Shown piece by piece: positions 59,395-64,000 of a stretch of DNA of 64,000 bases. A model generated the notes under the pieces. The model had not been told where the DNA came from and searched no databases. It saw only the letters and a program-made list of their open reading frames with translations. Source of the DNA: an uncultured Bacteroidota bacterium (GTDB taxonomy: Bacteria; Bacteroidota; Bacteroidia; Bacteroidales; P3); contig CACYPU010000001.1 in the NCBI GenBank assembly GCA_902776365.1, forward strand, positions 372,001 to 436,000, written 5' to 3'. A program made the position numbers and the translations under genes. Numbering within the stretch: position 1 is the first letter of the stretch; each line of letters starts with the position of its first letter.

Positions 59395-60090
59395 TCAGTG
59401 GACGGTGAGGAAGGCGGCGGCGAAGGCGACGACGCAGAGGCCGAGGTTGAGCCAGGAGAAGCCGTGCTGCTTGTGGTCGAAGAGGATGCTGCTGCTGACG
59501 TGCAGCAAGACGCCGATGACGAGGCCGATAATCATGCGCTGCTGCTCTTCGTCGGGTTGGACGAGGAAGAGGTTGACGAGCGACCCTGCGGGCGACATGA
59601 TGCCGAAGAGCATGAGCAACGCCAGCACGCGCCAGAAGCCCATGCGGTGGGCGGTGAAGAGGGCCACGAGAATCAGCGCCACAGGGATGTTGTGGATGAC
59701 GATGCCCCACACCAGCCCTTGGTTGACGGCGCCGGAGGTCTCCACGAGCGGCATGCCCTCGAGGAAGGCATGGAGGCAGAGGCCCAGCATCAGGCCCAGC
59801 ACAGGGACGCCGTGATTGTGGTGGTCTTCCACATGTCCGTGTTCGGCATGTGCCGAGAGGGCTTCGAGGAGTTGCTGGATGAGGAAGCCTGCGAGGATGC
59901 AGAAGAAGGGTAGGCGAGAGGTGCCTTCGGTGGCTTCCGGCAGCAGTCCCAGTACACAGACGCCCAGCAGGAAAGCACCGCCGAAGACCGTGACGCCGCG
60001 CATCACGCCGTCGGGAATCTTACGTCCCACCAGCGTCATCAGCGACCACACGGCCACTCCCAATACCACTGCTATGTATGTTCCAATCAT
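59395..60090 (-). CDS. ZIP-family metal transporter
   Basis: 231 residues with about eight membrane segments. Helix IV and V metal-site motifs LCLHAFLEGMP and GIVIHNIPVALILVAL are present and the loop between helices III and IV is His-rich (SAHAEHGHVEDHHNHG). Imports zinc or another divalent metal. It lies upstream of prfB in the same orientation. Confidence 0.92.
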   Translation of the reverse strand: MIGTYIAVVLGVAVWSLMTLVGRKIPDGVMRGVTVFGGAFLLGVCVLGLLPEATEGTSRLPFFCILAGFLIQQLLEALSAHAEHGHVEDHHNHGVPVLGLMLGLCLHAFLEGMPLVETSGAVNQGLVWGIVIHNIPVALILVALFTAHRMGFWRVLALLMLFGIMSPAGSLVNLFLVQPDEEQQRMIIGLVIGVLLHVSSSILFDHKQHGFSWLNLGLCVVAFAAAFLTVH

Positions 60091-60172
60091 TCTGCTTTAA
60101 AAAATATTTTGTCGGCGAATTGTGCGAATTGAGCAAAAAAAGATTCGTTTCATTCGCTTCATTCGCCGACCT
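60091..60172 (-). promoter_or_regulatory. ZIP-gene leader with 10-bp inverted repeat
   Basis: GTCGGCGAAT (60111-60120) and ATTCGCCGAC (60161-60170) are perfect inverted repeats around GCGAATTGAG and a TTTTTTT run. On the coding strand GCGAATGAA nonamers precede the complementary AATTCGC words. Confidence 0.6.
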
Positions 60173-60369
60173 TAAAAACGGCTTTCGCCGAATTTATGCC
60201 GCAAAAAAGGGCAAGCTGTTTATATCGCACCGCTACAACCAAACACCCTTGCTGTATTCCTACCCTGGGGGATTCAATGGGAGCTGGTCGTATAAGACTT
60301 GCCCTATCTCTCTGATGTTTACGGAGTTGTTCTATTTCCCCGCGTCCTTTTCGATTTGCAAAGATACGA
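60173..60369. other. Spacer between the ZIP and priA genes
   Basis: No gene supported. GCCGAATTTATGCCG near 60187 echoes the prfB leader (59313-59322). The rest is unremarkable. Confidence 0.5.
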
Positions 60370-60491
60370 AAAAAATGAAAAATGAAAAATGAAAAATGAA
60401 AAAATAGAGAAAAAATGAAAGTGGGTAGTGGGTAGCAGGTAGTGGGTAGTGGGTAGTAAAATGAAAAATGAAAGTGGGTAGTGGGCAGTAG
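60370..60491. repeat. GAAAAAT and TAGTGGG heptamer tracts downstream of priA
   Basis: Five GAAAAAT units (60373-60402), then TAGTGGG units (60421-60457), again GAAAAAT and GTGGGTAGTGGGCAGTAG up to the priA stop. The TAGTGGG part uses the same words as the 81-bp elements but lacks the inverse arm. Confidence 0.85.
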
Positions 60492-62975
60492 TTACATCGG
60501 GTCGACGTCGTAGATGACGGTGATGCCGCTCCAGCCTTCCTGTTTGGTGAGGTCGTCGCCAATCTGTAGGATGACGCGCTTGGCGTCGGAGATGGCTTCG
60601 CTCTTCTCGAAACGCAGGGTGATGGTCTTGAGGTAGAGGCCCCGGATGCGGCTCACCAGAGGGTATTCCGGTCCCATGACCCGTGTGGCGAAGACGCCGC
60701 GCAGCTGCTGCGCCATCCAGTCGGCGGCGCCGTTGAGCACCTCTTGGTCGCGGTGCTTGAGGGTGATCTCGATGAGGCGGTAGTAGGGCGGGTAGAGGAA
60801 GATGCGGCGCTCCTGAATCTGCTCCTGGTAGAGCGCCAGGTAGTCGGCTTTCATGACGTTCTCGATTACCTGATGGTGAGGGTTGTAGGTCTGGAGTATC
60901 ACCTGACCTCCGTCACCGTGACGGCCGGCGCGGCCAGAGACTTGCGTCATTTGCTGGAAGGCGTGCTCGTAGGAGCGGAAGGAGGGGTAGTTGATGATGT
61001 TGTCGGCATTCACGATACCGACGACGGAGACGTGCTCGAAGTCGAGTCCCTTGGTGACCATCTGGGTGCCGACGAGGATATCTATCTTGCGCTGCTCGAA
61101 GTCGTTGAGCAGTTCGAGGTACTGATTTTTCTGCAGTGTGCTGTCGAGGTCCATGCGTGCCACCCGAGCTTCGGGGAACATGATTTGCAGGTCTTCCTCG
61201 ATGCGCTCGGTGCCCACGCCGGTCATCTTGAGGTGTGTGGAGTGGCAGGCGGGACATTCGGAGGGCACGGGGATGGAGTAGCCGCAATAGTGGCAGCGCA
61301 GGGAGTTGGTGGCCTTGTGATACACCAGCGATACGTCGCAGTGGATGCAGTGGGGCACCTCGTGGCAGTCGTCACACTCGAGCCGCAGCGAGAAGCCGCG
61401 TCGGTTTTGGAAGAGGATGACTTGCCGATGCTGAGAAAGGGCTTCGTCGATGGCTTTGAGCAGGGTAGAGGAGAAGTGCCCTTTCACCTGCCCCTGACGG
61501 AAGGCCTCCTTCATGTCGACACATACCACCTCCGGCAGGTTGAAACCGCCGTAACGCTTTGTCATCGTGGTTAATCCATATTTTCCACTCTTGGCGTTGA
61601 AATAGGTCTCCACACTCGGAGTGGCGCTTCCCAGCACCGTCCGTGCGTCCCAGAGGCGTGCGAGGTAGAGCGCCGCATCGCGGGCATGGTAGCGCGGAGC
61701 GGGTTCATACTGCTTGTAGCTGCTGTCGTGCTCCTCGTCGACGATGATGAGCGCCAAGTCCTTGAAGGGCAGGAAGACGGCGCTGCGGGCACCCAGCAGC
61801 ACCTGGTAGCTGCCCGAGAGGGTGCGTTGCCACACCTCCGTGCGTTCGCTCATGCTGAAGCGCGAGTGGTAGACGCCCACCTTGTCGCCGAAATATTTAC
61901 GCAAGCGGTTGATAATCTGTGCTGTCAGCGCTATTTCCGGCAGCAGGAAAAGCGCCTGCCGGCCAGAACGCACCACCTCGTCGATGAGCTTGATATAGAC
62001 TTCCGTCTTGCCGGAGGAGGTGACGCCGTGCAATAGGAATGTGTTAATGGGGGATTGATGGGGGAGTGATGGGGACAAGTGATGTAGTGTTTCGAAGGCT
62101 TGTTGTTGTTCGTCGTTGAGTTGGATGGTGGCGGGGTCGGTGAGTTCGGCATCGCTGAAGTCTTTCAGACGGCTCTCCACGCGCTCCTCGAGGGTCAGGA
62201 TGCCGTTCTTGATCAGCGTTTGCAGGGCGGAACATTGTGGCAGCTCGCGCTTGGGGACGGCCTCCTTGCCGAATTTCGACAGCTGCAGGAACTGCATCAG
62301 CACCTCCACCTGCTTCACGCGCTTCTTCCGCTCCAACTCGTCGAACACCTCCTTCAGTTCGGAATTCGGATTTTTGAATTCGGAATTCAAGAGTACATAG
62401 GTGCTCTTTTTCGGTCGGAAGCGCTCTTTCAGCTCTTCATCCATCACTATAATCTCCCGCTCGATCATTCCTCGGATGAGGGGCATGATTTTCTGTACAC
62501 CGATGGCACGGCTGATGTCCACCACGCGCATCACGGGATGCTCCGAAAGCAGCTGCACCACGCTCATTTCCAGCTTGGAGAGCGACGACAACTCGCCGGT
62601 GAACACGGGATGTATCGTCACGGCGCTCTCGCTGGCTAGCTTGAGTCCCGCCGGCAGGGCGCAGGCCATCACGTCGCCGGGCGAGCACATATAGTAGCGC
62701 GCCATCCACTCCCAGAACTCCATCTGGCGTTCGGTGACGATGGGTTCTTCGTCGAGCACCCCCATGATATACTTCGAGCGCCAATGCGGGGCCTCCTGGT
62801 GGATGCGTCGCACGAGGGCGGAGTACATCCGGGCGTTTTTCGCACCGAACTGCACCACCACACGTGCTCCCACCTTTACCTGCCCGTTCAGTTCCTGTGG
62901 TACCCTATAAGTGTAGGTGCCAGGCAGATGCAGCGGCAGCAGCACATCGACAAAGTATACCTTGAGTTCGTCCAT
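60492..62975 (-). CDS. priA: Primosomal protein N' (replication-restart helicase)
   Basis: 827 residues from the ATG at 62975 (MDELKVYFVDVLLPLHLPGTYTY). Helicase motifs: Walker A GVTSSGKTEVY, DEEH box IIVDEEHDSSYKQYEP, GSATPSVETYF, QVSGRAGRHGDGGQVILQT. Zinc cysteines CDDCHEVPHCIHCD and CHYCGYSIPVPSECPAC are present. Reloads the replisome at stalled forks. Two repeat tracts are in frame: one (62356-62392) encodes LLNSEFKNPNSELKE in the N-terminal half and another (62041-62090) HLSPSLPHQSPINT immediately before the Walker A strand. Its first base overlaps the toxin-gene stop. Confidence 0.95.
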   Translation of the reverse strand: MDELKVYFVDVLLPLHLPGTYTYRVPQELNGQVKVGARVVVQFGAKNARMYSALVRRIHQEAPHWRSKYIMGVLDEEPIVTERQMEFWEWMARYYMCSPGDVMACALPAGLKLASESAVTIHPVFTGELSSLSKLEMSVVQLLSEHPVMRVVDISRAIGVQKIMPLIRGMIEREIIVMDEELKERFRPKKSTYVLLNSEFKNPNSELKEVFDELERKKRVKQVEVLMQFLQLSKFGKEAVPKRELPQCSALQTLIKNGILTLEERVESRLKDFSDAELTDPATIQLNDEQQQAFETLHHLSPSLPHQSPINTFLLHGVTSSGKTEVYIKLIDEVVRSGRQALFLLPEIALTAQIINRLRKYFGDKVGVYHSRFSMSERTEVWQRTLSGSYQVLLGARSAVFLPFKDLALIIVDEEHDSSYKQYEPAPRYHARDAALYLARLWDARTVLGSATPSVETYFNAKSGKYGLTTMTKRYGGFNLPEVVCVDMKEAFRQGQVKGHFSSTLLKAIDEALSQHRQVILFQNRRGFSLRLECDDCHEVPHCIHCDVSLVYHKATNSLRCHYCGYSIPVPSECPACHSTHLKMTGVGTERIEEDLQIMFPEARVARMDLDSTLQKNQYLELLNDFEQRKIDILVGTQMVTKGLDFEHVSVVGIVNADNIINYPSFRSYEHAFQQMTQVSGRAGRHGDGGQVILQTYNPHHQVIENVMKADYLALYQEQIQERRIFLYPPYYRLIEITLKHRDQEVLNGAADWMAQQLRGVFATRVMGPEYPLVSRIRGLYLKTITLRFEKSEAISDAKRVILQIGDDLTKQEGWSGITVIYDVDPM
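62041..62090 (-). repeat. Repeat tract next to the priA Walker A motif
   Basis: CCCCATCA/CCCCCATTAA-like units on the coding strand, encoding HLSPSLPHQSPIN, eight residues ahead of GVTSSGKT. Confidence 0.65.
62356..62392 (-). repeat. GAATTC repeat tract inside priA
   Basis: TTGAATTCCGAATTCAAAAATCCGAATTCCG-like units on the coding strand; encodes LLNSEFKNPNSELKE. Nearly palindromic because the unit contains GAATTC. Confidence 0.65.
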
Positions 62976-63286
62976 TAATAATATAAAAGGCTGTGAACGG
63001 CGTCGTGTACCCACACATAATCCTCGCTATCGTCGTCGGTGCATATCTCGTAGGCAAAATGAAAATCCTCACAGATATACTCTCGCCATCCTGCCTTTAC
63101 CCAGTCTTCTTTCAGCCTTGATTTGGCATAAAGGGAGGGTATTTTGCCTAAGTCCTCAAGTGAATCGTACAAGCGATTCATCTTGTCAATCACAGAGGTA
63201 TAACTTAAAGTAATATGACGCTCCATAGCAGCGTCATAAAAATCCTGAATACTCGTCTGAACCTTTTTGTCAATTATGACCTTCAT
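62975..63286 (-). CDS. RelE/ParE-like toxin
   Basis: 103 residues. VIIDKKVQTSIQDFYDAAMERH, IDKMNRLYDSLEDLGKIPS, WREYICEDFHFAYEI and YVWVHDAVHSLLYY fit the compact RelE/ParE fold of type II toxins common in Bacteroidales. Overlaps the antitoxin-like gene as ATGA and priA by one base. Toxin activity is inferred from fold and pairing. Confidence 0.75.
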   Translation of the reverse strand: MKVIIDKKVQTSIQDFYDAAMERHITLSYTSVIDKMNRLYDSLEDLGKIPSLYAKSRLKEDWVKAGWREYICEDFHFAYEICTDDDSEDYVWVHDAVHSLLYY

Positions 63287-63474
63287 GCTTCAGGATGATA
63301 GTGTTTGTAGATTCTTGTTTCCATTATCTTGCGTGATTCCTCCAGCGTGATGCTAGTTTTCATGGCTTCGGATAATGGAAATCTCCGTTTTTGAATCATT
63401 TCCTGAAACGACGGCTCGCTTGCCGTATGAGGGCAGGATTCATCTTCTTCGATAGGATATGGTTTTGTGCTCAT
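63283..63474 (-). CDS. Antitoxin-like small protein
   Basis: 63 residues: acidic N-terminus, helical middle (FQEMIQKRRFPLSEAMKTS) and a basic tail (IMETRIYKHYHPEA). No known DNA-binding domain is obvious. Placed directly upstream of the toxin with an ATGA overlap, as antitoxins usually are. Confidence 0.65.
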   Translation of the reverse strand: MSTKPYPIEEDESCPHTASEPSFQEMIQKRRFPLSEAMKTSITLEESRKIMETRIYKHYHPEA

Positions 63475-63566
63475 AAAATTCCTTTTGTATTAACAACGAT
63501 TCTTCTGTCAAAATATTGCCCACTCCTAAAATATTATTTTCACTATCGGAAGGGGTTTGTGTGGGG

Positions 63567-64000
63567 TTACTTCCGGCGGTAGGTGTAGTGGTGCCACTCT
63601 TGATTTTGGGCATCGAGGTCGGCGGGGCCGGGGGTGAGGAACTCCAGGTGGTCTTGATTGATTCTATTGATTTGGAACCATGTGAAGAAGGTCCCGTCGG
63701 GATAATACAGTTCCAAACCCAGGTAGTTCTCGAAAGCGGTGTTCCAGGTGAAGGTGATAGCGTCGTTCCGGAACTGGATGACGGCGGTGCCGTCGTCGTT
63801 GAAGACCATATCTTTCATCGGGGCGTTGTGGCCGAGTTCAAACACGGTGTCGATATCACCGCTGCCGAAGTGGATGACCTCGCAGGTGGCGCTTTGGTAT
63901 TCCCACGCGCTTACGATGGGATGGGTGGTGCTGAAATTGTCTGTTTCCTTGCTGCAGGCCGTTAGCAGAAGAATGCCAAGAGTCAGGCTTATGTAGATGA
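63567..64000 (-). CDS. Lipoprotein, start outside the window
   Basis: The frame is open from the window edge to the stop at 63567. At the edge it reads ISLTLGILLLTACSKETDNF, a signal peptide with lipobox LTAC, so only the first few codons are missing. The mature part (about 125 residues; IVSAWEYQSATCEVIHFG, DMVFNDDGTAVIQFRNDAI, LELYYPDGTFFTWFQI) resembles the lipocalin-like or DUF-type small beta lipoproteins of Bacteroidales, but no family is firmly recognised. Confidence 0.75.
   Translation of the reverse strand, partial: IYISLTLGILLLTACSKETDNFSTTHPIVSAWEYQSATCEVIHFGSGDIDTVFELGHNAPMKDMVFNDDGTAVIQFRNDAITFTWNTAFENYLGLELYYPDGTFFTWFQINRINQDHLEFLTPGPADLDAQNQEWHHYTYRRK

Overview
The window reads as a chromosomal segment of an uncultured, GC-rich member of the Bacteroidota, most likely Bacteroidales. 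Evidence: promoters of the Bacteroidota type (TTTG, 19-21 bases, TAnnTTTG) recur upstream of genes; there is a type IX secretion lipoprotein (PorW/SprE) and a large secreted protein with a gliding-motility/T9SS C-terminal domain; there are a TonB receptor with a carboxypeptidase-like regulatory domain, fimbrillin-like lipoproteins, and the typical ftsX - DUF3098 - uppP - truB block. Species cannot be named from the sequence alone.

Layout. 1-7 kb: end of ychF, porW, a bactofilin, a sugar kinase-RapZ fusion, tRNA-Glu(CTC), a YfcC-type carrier. 7-9 kb: an AT-richer patch with divergent promoters for an AAA ATPase and a short secreted caspase. 9-17 kb: M28 peptidase, galE, then on the minus strand truB, uppP, DUF3098, ftsX, dnaN, a small lipoprotein and dapD. 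17-22 kb: a modular T9SS cargo protein, ftcD and a 40-residue lipoprotein. 22-30 kb: an HD hydrolase; carbamate kinase, ornithine carbamoyltransferase and an AspT-like carrier; a frameshifted DUF4838 gene; a porin. 30-37 kb: clpC, then an accessory patch (BRO-family protein, structured leader, FRG-domain protein, secreted trypsin-like protease). 37-45 kb: gyrA, TPR protein, TonB receptor, non-catalytic M16 protein. 44-64 kb, almost all minus strand: pyrB/pyrI, TPR lipoprotein, dihydrouridine synthase, cvpA, PAP2, obg, fimbrillin-like proteins, adk, three FKBP modules with a DHH phosphoesterase, prfB, ZIP transporter, priA, and a RelE-type toxin-antitoxin pair.

The feature that stands out is not a gene. 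More than twenty places carry short tandem repeats with units of mostly 7 or 9 bases, often followed by their own inverted complement, so that DNA or RNA could fold back. They sit between genes and also in frame inside conserved genes (porW, sugar kinase, M28 peptidase, truB, HD hydrolase, clpC, priA, M16, DHH). One 81-bp palindromic copy is present, nearly identical and in the same reading frame, in two unrelated proteins (3706-3786 and 9812-9892), with relatives in the clpC leader and beside priA. In several exported proteins the repeat encodes the signal peptide itself: the forward arm gives a basic Gly-Leu-Arg/Lys n-region and the inverted arm the hydrophobic Thr-Phe-Leu core. The nearest known parallel is the Rickettsia palindromic element, which also inserts in frame in genes. 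This is the best candidate here for an undescribed system.
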